Shown piece by piece: positions 1-5,460 of a stretch of DNA of 5,460 nucleotides. The notes beneath the pieces were generated by a model that was given only the letters and a program-made list of their open reading frames with translations, was not told where the DNA came from and ran no database searches. Position 1 is the stretch's first letter. The number at the start of each line of letters is the position of its first letter. Position numbers and translations under genes: made by a program. Source of the DNA: Bacteriovoracaceae bacterium (GTDB lineage: Bacteria > Bdellovibrionota > UBA1018); NCBI GenBank assembly GCA_947475645.1, contig CANJNU010000083.1, forward strand, positions 1 to 5,460. The letters run 5' to 3'.

Positions 1-111
1 AAAGACGATGGAAGTTCGGCGGGCTGGTCCAGTAGTAGCGCACCCGATCCCTCACGTGCCAACGAAGTTCTAGATCAGCTTCAACAAGCTCTACTCGCCG
101 CTCACTCGTAA
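1..111 (+). CDS. C-terminal fragment of an unidentified protein (partial, 5' end outside window)
   Basis: Frame 1 is open from the first base of the window to a TAA at 109-111, giving 36 codons of the end of a plus-strand gene. The translated tail begins with a Ser/Asp/Gly-rich, probably disordered stretch (KDDGSSAGWSSSSAPDPS). It finishes with a short amphipathic helix-like segment (ANEVLDQLQQALLAAHS). This is the only plus-strand gene in the window. It converges on the truncated-globin gene, and the two overlap tail to tail by 10 bp (102-111), with no terminator between them. No family can be recognised from so short a tail. An open frame of this length could arise by chance, but the ordered composition and the position of the stop right at the neighbour's end favour a real gene. 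Confidence 0.45.
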   Translation, partial: KDDGSSAGWSSSSAPDPSRANEVLDQLQQALLAAHS

Positions 112-596
112 GGTGTATTAACGATTTGTGCCTTGAGATCCAGAAGTGGAACCACGACTTCTAACAACTCCTTGCCGTCGACGCCGCTGTTCTGAAGAAC
201 CCGGACGAGCTGACCCGTAAATGAATCAAACTCTTGAGAGGTAACGGCTTGATGTGCGTGTGCTGTCAGGGCATCCATGCATTGCGGATGTCCGGGCATG
301 ATGCCTGGATAGGGAATTGGACCACCCAAGAGCGAGGATAATTGCATTTCGAGGCAAAACTTAAGGTGCTCTGAGTTGGGATGATTCTGATGGGCTTTGA
401 TCTGCCCGTGTAGAAAGGTAGCCCATTCGTGAACGCGGCTCGAGCCACCGTATCTCTCGTACAAAGAGGAGAATGGCCTGGGCTCGAGTGGCATTGGATC
501 GGAGAAAGTAATGCATCCCACGAGAGTGCTGATGATCGCCGGTACGATGAATTTAAGGGGCGGATGGGAAGTGTATATTTTTAAAGTAGCGGCCAT
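102..596 (-). CDS. Predicted lipoprotein with a divergent group-I truncated hemoglobin domain
   Basis: This 164-residue protein starts at an ATG with no clear Shine-Dalgarno sequence. Residues 1-27 form a type II signal peptide: basic residues at 6 and 15, a hydrophobic core at 16-27, and the lipobox L25-V26-G27-C28. Residue 29 is Ile, not Asp, so by the E. coli rule it would go to the outer membrane. The mature part has truncated-globin landmarks. LYERYGG (45-51) matches the usual N-terminal LYERLGG, GGPIPYPG (91-98) matches the EF-loop GGPxPYxG, and H113 (or H115) in TAHAHQAVT sits at the proximal heme-ligand position. The C-terminal half (EFDSFTGQLVRVL, then PLLDLKAQIV) follows the G and H helices. 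Known relatives bind heme and O2 or NO. Here the B-to-E region is about six residues short and lacks the usual FF pair, so heme binding is uncertain. C81 and C106 could form a disulfide outside the cytoplasm. The gene lies downstream of the rpoZ terminator and is probably transcribed separately. Confidence 0.72.
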   Translation of the reverse strand: MAATLKIYTSHPPLKFIVPAIISTLVGCITFSDPMPLEPRPFSSLYERYGGSSRVHEWATFLHGQIKAHQNHPNSEHLKFCLEMQLSSLLGGPIPYPGIMPGHPQCMDALTAHAHQAVTSQEFDSFTGQLVRVLQNSGVDGKELLEVVVPLLDLKAQIVNTPYE

Positions 597-628
597 TCGT
601 TGTTGGCCGGAGCTTCAAATTGAGTGCC

Positions 629-663
629 AAAAAAAAGCCCAGGCCATCAGCGCCCGGGCTTTT
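629..663 (-). terminator. Rho-independent terminator after rpoZ
   Basis: On the minus strand an AAAAGCCC/GGGCTTTT stem (bases 663-656 paired with 640-633) continues past one C-A mismatch (655/641) into three more pairs (654-652 with 642-644). The loop is 7 bases. The stem is followed by eight consecutive T residues on the minus strand (636-629). It begins 22 bp after the rpoZ stop codon and therefore closes the five-gene run. It fills most of the 88 bp gap (597-684) between rpoZ and the globin gene, leaving about 30 bp before the globin start. No convincing promoter was recognised in those bases. The plus-strand reading has only a short T run and no gene to terminate. Confidence 0.9.
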
Positions 664-684
664 CTAAATAAGTGATGGAACTTC

Positions 685-915
685 TTAATGATCCAAGGGA
701 GGCATGTCGCTGTCCAGCAGGTCGCCGCGAACTACCTTCGCACGAACACGGTAAGCAGCAATTTCGCGAAGCGCCGTAACGACAACACGGTTTTTACTCT
801 TTACTACCGGCTCAGCGCCCTTATAAAGCTGGCGCGCACGGCGTGTTGCCAAGTGAACCAATTCGTACATGTTATCAACGTGTTTTAAACAATCTTCAAT
901 AGTTACGCGTGCCAT
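685..915 (-). CDS. rpoZ: DNA-directed RNA polymerase omega subunit
   Basis: This 76-residue protein is the small omega subunit, which binds the beta-prime subunit and helps RNA polymerase assembly and stability in the cytoplasm. In proteobacteria it also contributes to a ppGpp binding site. The family signature is plain: MARVTIEDCL at the N-terminus (E. coli MARVTVQDAV), a central ELVHLATRRARQL (18-30) and VVVTALREIAAYRV (44-57). It is somewhat shorter than the 91-residue E. coli protein, because the variable C-terminal tail is reduced to about 20 residues ending SDMPPLDH. The ATG start has a GAGG at 932-929, 13 bases upstream, which is a rather long spacing. The gene follows the acyl-CoA ligase by 33 bp and ends at a strong terminator. 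The common gmk-rpoZ-spoT arrangement is absent. Confidence 0.95.
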   Translation of the reverse strand: MARVTIEDCLKHVDNMYELVHLATRRARQLYKGAEPVVKSKNRVVVTALREIAAYRVRAKVVRGDLLDSDMPPLDH

Positions 916-928
916 AATCAGTTTGATA

Positions 929-932
929 CCTC
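929..932 (-). promoter_or_regulatory. Ribosome binding site for rpoZ
   Basis: The minus-strand tetramer GAGG (within TGAGGT) lies in the 33 bp spacer between the acyl-CoA ligase stop and the rpoZ ATG. It is the only Shine-Dalgarno-like match there. The 13-base gap to the start codon is longer than optimal, which may reduce initiation efficiency. Confidence 0.5.
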
Positions 933-948
933 AAGCGGTGGGTGAGAG

Positions 949-2856
949 TCAAGGGCGCGAGTCTTCTTGGGCGTAAAGCGCGTTGAGCTCGGCTTGGTAG
1001 CGCTTACTAATGACCTTCCGCTTCACTTTAAGGGAAGGGGTGAGTTCACCCGACTCGACCGTAAAGTCTTGAGATAATATGATGAATTTCTTAATGGTTT
1101 CATAGCTCGAGAGGTGAGTATTGAGTTGGTGAATGATCTTCTGAACCCAATTCATGATCTTGGGATGCTTCAATAGTTCAGCATAACTGCTGAAGAAGAT
1201 CTGATTTTGTGAGGCAAATTGAATGACGAGTTCACGCTCAAGAGTGACTAACGCAGTCAAGTAATGACGACCGTCTCCATGAACAATGAATTGGCTAATG
1301 AGTTTGTCGAGCTTTGCCAGATTCTCGATTTTTTGAGGCGCAATGTTTTTACCCGCGCTCGTAATAATGAGATCCTTCTTTCGATCAGTAATTCGAAGAA
1401 AACCATCAGCATCCAGGTAGCCGATGTCACCCGTATGGAACCATCCTCCTTGAAGGGCTTGTTCCGTCTCGGTTGGCATTTTGTAATAGCCTTTAAAAAC
1501 CTTTCGAGAATTGATGAGAATTTCTCCATCCTCACTAATCTTCACCTCAACTTCGGGAAGGGGGCGTCCCACCGTTCCGAAACGAAGATCCTCCGGAAGA
1601 TTCAGCGAAATAGGGGCCGAGGTTTCTGTTAGGCCATACCCTTCTAAAATGGGAATGCCCACGATCTGAAAGAACTCGCCCATTTCCTTAGGAAGGGGGG
1701 CGCCCCCACAGAGCGCGAACTCAAGTCGACCGCCGAACTTCTTTTTTATTTGGGAGAATACGACTTTCTGAGCAAGTTTATACTGAGCTGTTTGTTGGGG
1801 CGTAGGACGGTTTCCGTTCCAGATCGACGAATAATAGGCGCGGCCTACCTTCATCGCTTTGTGAAATAGAAATCTTCGCAAGCTCGGCGCCGCTTCAACT
1901 GCCGAGAGAATTTTTGAATAAGTTTTCTCAAAAACACGTGGAACTGAAAAAATTGCAGTGGGGCGAACCTCTTCTAGGTTGAGTGGCAGCTTGTCGACAC
2001 TCTCCGCGAAGTATTCGGTCCATCCGAAGGTGTAAATTGCAAGCGACTCAGCTTTTCCAAGAATGTGCGAAAATGGCAAAAAAGAGAGAGTGACTTCATT
2101 CTCTGCACGAATGAGGTGACCGAACGCTGCCACGCAGTCCTCCATCACGCTGACCATATTGTCTTGGGTGATCATTACTCCCTTTGGAGTTCCCGTGGTT
2201 CCTGAAGTGTAGCAAATGGTGATGAGATCGTCGGGAGCAGCTTCGCGAAGGTGGGTCTCAAACTGATCGGGACGCCGAGATTCCTCATTGCGGCCCAGCT
2301 CTTTTAAGTTTTTTAAGGTAATCACGTTGAGCTGAAGCTCGGGGAACCGTGCCGCGACAACTTGAGCAGAGGGATCGATGACAATAATTTTTTTGAGGAG
2401 TGGTAATGAATTTGGGTTTTTGATTCGTGCTTGAATGATCTTCTCGAGCTGCTTTCCATCTTCTAAAATGGCTACTTTTGCTTCTGAGTGATCAATAACG
2501 AAAACAGCATCCTCAGTGATGTTCGATGGATAGACGGGCACTGTAATTCCCCGACATCCCAAAATAGCCATGTCACAGAGTGACCACTCAAATCGGGTAT
2601 TGGAGATAAGGATGCAGCGATCGCCAGGATTCAAGTCAAGCGACATGAGGCCGAGGGCTACCTCGCGGCACTCATTAAAAAATTCCTGGAACGAAACACT
2701 CTTCCACTGATTTGGCGGGCCAATCTCTGGATCCACGGGTTTGAATCGGTAGCCGGTAATGAGGGGAGTGGAACGGACGCGTTCCAAAAAGTTTTCTGAA
2801 ATAGTTCTTCGAGTGATGAGAGGCATGCTTTTGAGATAATAGCCTAGTCGATCCAA
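949..2856 (-). CDS. Long-chain fatty acid--CoA ligase (AMP-forming), FAA1/FadD15-type
   Basis: This 635-residue adenylate-forming enzyme should activate long-chain fatty acids to acyl-CoA through an acyl-AMP intermediate, using ATP and CoA. All core motifs of the ANL superfamily are visible: the phosphate loop YTSGTTGTPKG (216-226), PRVFEKTYSKI (306-316, typical of long-chain ligases), GYGLTETS (406-413), GWFHTGDIG (471-479) and the hinge DRKKDLI (491-497). GKNIAPQKIE (502-511) is the form seen in the COG1022 long-chain group, and the C-terminal LTPSLKVKRK (605-614) carries the adenylation lysine region. Length is normal for the group, no transmembrane segment is seen, and the enzyme looks intact. 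The start is a TTG, the only start codon after the in-frame smpB stop; it lacks a well-spaced Shine-Dalgarno. The ATG at codon 11 (2826-2824) is an alternative. The gene begins 21 bp after smpB. The FadL-like channel gene in the same run suggests it handles imported fatty acids. Exact chain-length preference cannot be read from the sequence. Confidence 0.93.
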   Translation of the reverse strand: MDRLGYYLKSMPLITRRTISENFLERVRSTPLITGYRFKPVDPEIGPPNQWKSVSFQEFFNECREVALGLMSLDLNPGDRCILISNTRFEWSLCDMAILGCRGITVPVYPSNITEDAVFVIDHSEAKVAILEDGKQLEKIIQARIKNPNSLPLLKKIIVIDPSAQVVAARFPELQLNVITLKNLKELGRNEESRRPDQFETHLREAAPDDLITICYTSGTTGTPKGVMITQDNMVSVMEDCVAAFGHLIRAENEVTLSFLPFSHILGKAESLAIYTFGWTEYFAESVDKLPLNLEEVRPTAIFSVPRVFEKTYSKILSAVEAAPSLRRFLFHKAMKVGRAYYSSIWNGNRPTPQQTAQYKLAQKVVFSQIKKKFGGRLEFALCGGAPLPKEMGEFFQIVGIPILEGYGLTETSAPISLNLPEDLRFGTVGRPLPEVEVKISEDGEILINSRKVFKGYYKMPTETEQALQGGWFHTGDIGYLDADGFLRITDRKKDLIITSAGKNIAPQKIENLAKLDKLISQFIVHGDGRHYLTALVTLERELVIQFASQNQIFFSSYAELLKHPKIMNWVQKIIHQLNTHLSSYETIKKFIILSQDFTVESGELTPSLKVKRKVISKRYQAELNALYAQEDSRP

Positions 2857-2877
2857 CGACTCAAGAAGTCCGAATGG

Positions 2878-3366
2878 TTATTCGTCGAAGTCAGTGCCGC
2901 GTGTGCGCGCTATTGCCATATCGCGCTCGGCGTCCCGCTTCTTGATGTCTTGCCGTTTATCATGATTCTTCTTACCGCGTCCCATACCTAGCTCAACCTT
3001 GGCGCGTCCGCCTTTAAAGTACATGCGAATCGGCACGATGCTGAGCCCCTTCTGGGTCAGAGCGCCATGCATTTTTAAGATCTGGTGAGAGTGAAGAAGA
3101 AGCTTTCTAGGGCGCGTGGCCTCATGATTCCAAATGTTTCCATGCGAATAAGGGCCGATGTGCGCGTTAAGAAGCCATGCTTCGAGTTTTCCAGTGCGAC
3201 CACGAACTTCGACGAATGCGTCTTTGAGGTTAGGAGCTGTAGTTCTAATGCTTTTAGCTTCGGTTCCCATAAGAACTAAGCCGGCTTCGACTACTTCTTC
3301 GATAAAAAAGTTAGCATAGGCTTGGGGATTGGTTGCGATCAGTTTCTCGCCCTTTACTTTTGTCAT
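2878..3366 (-). CDS. smpB: SsrA-binding protein SmpB
   Basis: SmpB is the protein partner of tmRNA in trans-translation. It delivers tmRNA to stalled ribosomes and places its C-terminal tail in the empty mRNA channel. The 162-residue product shows the whole oligonucleotide-binding-fold core: FFIEEVVEAGLVLMGTEAKSIR (split across 20-41), NLKDAFVEV (46-54), LLNAHIGPY (65-73), RKLLLH (87-92), KGLSIVPIRMYFKGGRAKVELG (within 106-127) and GKKNHDKR (131-138). The basic tail helix DIKKRDAERDMAIARTRG is followed by a short acidic end, TDFDE, which is unusual for a tail that is normally basic to the last residue. RTTAPN (41-46) replaces the commoner RAGKAN. The start ATG overlaps the preceding DUF502 stop as ATGA, and an AGGA at 3381-3378 lies 11 bases upstream. 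No tmRNA gene is present in the window. Confidence 0.96.
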   Translation of the reverse strand: MTKVKGEKLIATNPQAYANFFIEEVVEAGLVLMGTEAKSIRTTAPNLKDAFVEVRGRTGKLEAWLLNAHIGPYSHGNIWNHEATRPRKLLLHSHQILKMHGALTQKGLSIVPIRMYFKGGRAKVELGMGRGKKNHDKRQDIKKRDAERDMAIARTRGTDFDE

Positions 3367-3989
3367 GGCTGCGCAATTCCTAGCGAGAGAATCGTTTTAA
3401 AAGCATCTTCCACTTTCAAGTGACTCTCGCGGACATCTTCCTCTGGAAGAATGAGAAAGAAACCAGAGGTAGGATTGGGTGTGGTCGGCACATAAACATT
3501 CACCAAAGCTCCAGAGAGTCCCGGAATTTTGGAGGTGCCGGTTACAAAAGCGAGTGTCCAGATATTCTTACGCGGATATTCAATATAGACGACTCGGTTA
3601 AATTGTTGACCGCCGCCCCCAGAACTAATCGTTTTAAGGAGTTGGGCTAAAGAACTATAGATTCCTCGAATGACCGGAATGCGTTCGATGAGATGTTCTA
3701 CTACTTCGAGAAGCTTCTTTCCCAAAAAGTGTTTAGATCCCCAGCCGAGAAGTGAAATTCCGAGAGCGAGAATGAAAGTGGCGATGAGAGTGAAAAGAAA
3801 GTTGAGAACGCCCACGAGCTCGGGCAATGGAATGAGTGATTTCGGTTGTAGGCTCTCGGGCAGAAAATCGTGCAGCTGCCATAAAACTTCAAGAACCGAG
3901 AGGCAGATCCAGCCAATCACCCCGAGTGGGACGACAACCAAAAGGCCTGCAAAAAAATGCTTTTTTAGAAGCTCAGGTAGATTCTTCAT
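3363..3989 (-). CDS. DUF502 family inner-membrane protein
   Basis: This 208-residue protein matches the DUF502 family, whose biochemical role is unknown. Two hydrophobic segments, about 12-37 and 58-83, should cross the inner membrane. The remaining C-terminal half is a soluble domain with the family's conserved blocks: RIPVIRGIYSS (103-113), EYPRKNIWTLAFVTG (137-151), VYVPTTPNPTSGFFLILPEEDV (within 165-186) and a final VEDAFKTILSLG (193-204). A glycine patch (SSGGGGQQ, 122-129) separates the amphipathic region from the soluble domain. The ATG lies 2 bp beyond the stop of the FadL-like gene, with no separate Shine-Dalgarno, and the 3' end overlaps smpB by 4 bp (ATGA). Translation is therefore probably coupled on both sides. 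The membrane location may connect it with envelope or lipid functions, but no specific role can be inferred. Confidence 0.92.
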   Translation of the reverse strand: MKNLPELLKKHFFAGLLVVVPLGVIGWICLSVLEVLWQLHDFLPESLQPKSLIPLPELVGVLNFLFTLIATFILALGISLLGWGSKHFLGKKLLEVVEHLIERIPVIRGIYSSLAQLLKTISSGGGGQQFNRVVYIEYPRKNIWTLAFVTGTSKIPGLSGALVNVYVPTTPNPTSGFFLILPEEDVRESHLKVEDAFKTILSLGIAQP

Positions 3990-3991
3990 AT

Positions 3992-5440
3992 TTAAATAGC
4001 CAGACCGAGTGTGATCCCGCCTCCATAAAGCTGCCCACCGGCGTCGTATCCGGGTGACCCAATTTTCTTACTTGCTGTACCAGAGCCTGTTTCGTCGCCG
4101 GGAGCCTTAACAATGGTCTGTTTTTCGAGTGGACAATAGGCCAAATGCAAGTCGAGCTGAACCGGAGTATTCAAGAGAGCCTGAGGATGAAGTGTCCAGC
4201 CTAACCCAGCGCTGAGATTATGTCGCGGTGGATCTAAATAATTCCCCGCCCCGGTGGGTAGACTTGAGAAAATACTGGGACGGTAGGAATAGCCCATGCG
4301 CACACGAGCTCCAGAAATTTGCATTTCTTGGCCGATGCGTGGAACGACAATGTTGCGATAAGGGAACGAGGGAATGGTTCCGCCCGAGACCGTAACGCCA
4401 CAGGGTGCAGCTCCGCAGCCCTCAGTTTGGGGATCGATGATGAGCAGTGCCGGTGGGGCAAATGCACTCCATCGTTGGTAGTCAAACTGAATGAGGGTTC
4501 TGGCTAGGTGATCGGTAAGAAACGGAGTTGGAAAACTACTTCCCAATTCAAGTGTGAGCGGATCATAAAATAGGGAGGATCGTGCGATAAAGTTAAAGTC
4601 GAGAGCTGCAAATCCGCCAAAAGCGCGTGCACCCGATTTTAAAAAAATCTCGTTCGGAGAGCTTACGGGTAATCTGAGAACTGCACCGAACGTGGTAGCC
4701 AAGGGGTCGTTAGGCGTTTCAGATGTCGAGTAGGTTGCCCCGAATTGAGGACCGAGTTTAGTTTTTAAACTTGAAGCGAATCGCATGGTAGACGGCTTGG
4801 TTGATTCGGTTTGAAGGAAGACGGTCGCGCTGCTGGTGAGTGCATAGGCAAGTTGAAATCCGAATCCAACCTTCAATTTTCTCGAAAGCTCCATACCGAA
4901 GGCGAGATCGACTTGAGGACGCTGGGTACGTGATCGATATAAAACATATTCTGGAACGTAGCTTTCACCGCTATCCATATAGGCCACTTGCTGAAGTGGC
5001 ATAAACGCTGTGACCCCAACCGAAAGATTACCCCATTGAGGAACGAGGCGGAGATTTACGCCGATGAGTTGTCCTAGGGTAGAACGGTAGTCGGTGTCGA
5101 CGTCCTTTGTCGTTTCTTGATCGGCTACGTAATCGTTCTCCACCAATACTCCCGAGATGGGAGTAAAATGGGGCATCATAGAAAGTAAGCCGAGCTCGAT
5201 TCGAAATCCTGCATTGTCGGATTCGACCACGCCTGCGGGATTGCTATAAGCTGCAAAGGCTCCAAATCCATAAGCAACAGAGGCTCCACCCAGAGAAGCG
5301 GACCGAGAACCAAAACCGAACTCTTGCCCGATGTTCGCTCTGGCGGGAGCATTGACGATAACCGCCCCAAAAAAGGTGGCGAACAGGATTTGGAATGAAG
5401 GCGAAGTTCCTAACGACATTGAGGAAAGAGGAACTATCAC
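3992..5440 (-). CDS. FadL/OmpP1/TodX-family outer-membrane transport protein
   Basis: This 482-residue predicted beta-barrel probably carries long-chain fatty acids or other hydrophobic compounds across the outer membrane. From the GTG start the protein has a short leader. A hydrophobic stretch (17-32) and an A33-R34-A35 cleavage site follow, so the mature protein starts near N36. Just after it comes the family's N-terminal hatch signature, GSRSASLGGASVAYGFGAFAAYSNPAG (within 44-70), ending in the NPA kink motif. The rest alternates polar and hydrophobic residues as in barrel strands, including LIQFDYQRWSAF (316-327), a common FadL-family strand. C342 and C347 (GCGAAPCG) could form a small disulfide in a surface loop. 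The C-terminus is GGGITLGLAI, without the usual terminal aromatic. The GTG at 5440 has GGTGGA at 5457-5452, 11 bases upstream; the ATG at codon 8 (5419) has no purine-rich site and is an alternative. The reading frame is open to the window edge, so a start further right cannot be excluded. The substrate is inferred partly from the acyl-CoA ligase in the same operon. Confidence 0.82.
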   Translation of the reverse strand: MIVPLSSMSLGTSPSFQILFATFFGAVIVNAPARANIGQEFGFGSRSASLGGASVAYGFGAFAAYSNPAGVVESDNAGFRIELGLLSMMPHFTPISGVLVENDYVADQETTKDVDTDYRSTLGQLIGVNLRLVPQWGNLSVGVTAFMPLQQVAYMDSGESYVPEYVLYRSRTQRPQVDLAFGMELSRKLKVGFGFQLAYALTSSATVFLQTESTKPSTMRFASSLKTKLGPQFGATYSTSETPNDPLATTFGAVLRLPVSSPNEIFLKSGARAFGGFAALDFNFIARSSLFYDPLTLELGSSFPTPFLTDHLARTLIQFDYQRWSAFAPPALLIIDPQTEGCGAAPCGVTVSGGTIPSFPYRNIVVPRIGQEMQISGARVRMGYSYRPSIFSSLPTGAGNYLDPPRHNLSAGLGWTLHPQALLNTPVQLDLHLAYCPLEKQTIVKAPGDETGSGTASKKIGSPGYDAGGQLYGGGITLGLAI

Positions 5441-5460
5441 CCTCGAGCAAGTCCACCAAC

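Noticed and set aside
601..632. Possible promoter for the globin gene, with a TTGGCA -35-like hexamer next to the terminator T run
   Set aside because: No acceptable -10 element is found at a 16-18 bp spacing, so a promoter call cannot be supported.
688..888. 66-codon plus-strand open frame opposite rpoZ
   Set aside because: It lies entirely antisense to a confidently identified rpoZ, shows no recognisable domain, and is best explained as a shadow of that gene.
1264..1632. 122-codon plus-strand open frame
   Set aside because: It is wholly antisense to the conserved C-terminal part of the acyl-CoA ligase, and its translation has no family resemblance.
1696..1707. Perfect 12 bp GC palindrome (GGGGGCGCCCCC)
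   Set aside because: It falls on codons for the conserved GGAPLP motif of the acyl-CoA ligase, so it is explained by coding constraint.
3945..3970. Homopolymer pair in DUF502, including an A AAA AAG slippery heptamer at codons 8-10 and a nearby run of seven T (minus strand)
   Set aside because: A -1 shift there would reach a stop after about two dozen codons and yield only a short truncated peptide. No stimulatory structure was evident, so programmed frameshifting is not supported.
3670..3999. 109-codon plus-strand open frame rich in Arg and Ser
   Set aside because: It is antisense to DUF502, and the Arg/Ser-rich composition is typical of a reverse-complement shadow of a membrane protein gene.
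5244..5459. 71-codon minus-strand frame overlapping the start of the FadL-like gene
   Set aside because: It runs in another frame through the signal peptide and hatch region of the FadL-like protein and shows no domain of its own.

Overview
The window is gene-dense and reads almost entirely on the minus strand. No tRNA, rRNA, insertion sequence, CRISPR array or phage gene was seen. It looks like a chromosomal segment of a Gram-negative bacterium: there is a FadL-type outer-membrane beta-barrel with a signal peptide, a lipobox lipoprotein, SmpB and the RNA polymerase omega subunit. The gene mix and moderate GC content would suit a Bdellovibrionota- or deltaproteobacteria-like genome. That assignment is a weak inference, because no taxonomic marker is present.

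Read in the direction of transcription (right to left), five genes are tightly packed. They are a FadL/OmpP1-family outer-membrane protein (5440-3992), a DUF502 two-helix membrane protein (3989-3363), smpB (3366-2878), a long-chain acyl-CoA ligase (2856-949) and rpoZ (915-685). The gaps are 2 bp, a 4 bp ATGA overlap, 21 bp and 33 bp. The run ends at a strong rho-independent terminator (663-629), so it is best read as one operon. Its promoter would lie to the right of the window, since the first gene may itself overlap the end of a preceding gene.

Beyond the terminator, on the same strand, is a separate small gene (596-102). It encodes a predicted lipoprotein with a divergent group-I truncated-hemoglobin domain. 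At the left edge, the last 36 codons of an unidentified plus-strand gene (1-111) converge on it and overlap it tail to tail by 10 bp.

Functionally, the FadL-like channel and the acyl-CoA ligase form a plausible fatty-acid uptake and activation pair. SmpB (ribosome rescue) and omega (RNA polymerase assembly) are housekeeping genes sharing the transcript. DUF502 is an uncharacterised membrane protein. The most unusual item is the membrane-anchored globin-like protein, which keeps the N-terminal, Gly-Gly and proximal-His landmarks but appears to lack the usual CD-region phenylalanines and distal-pocket residues. No clearly new multi-gene system is evident.
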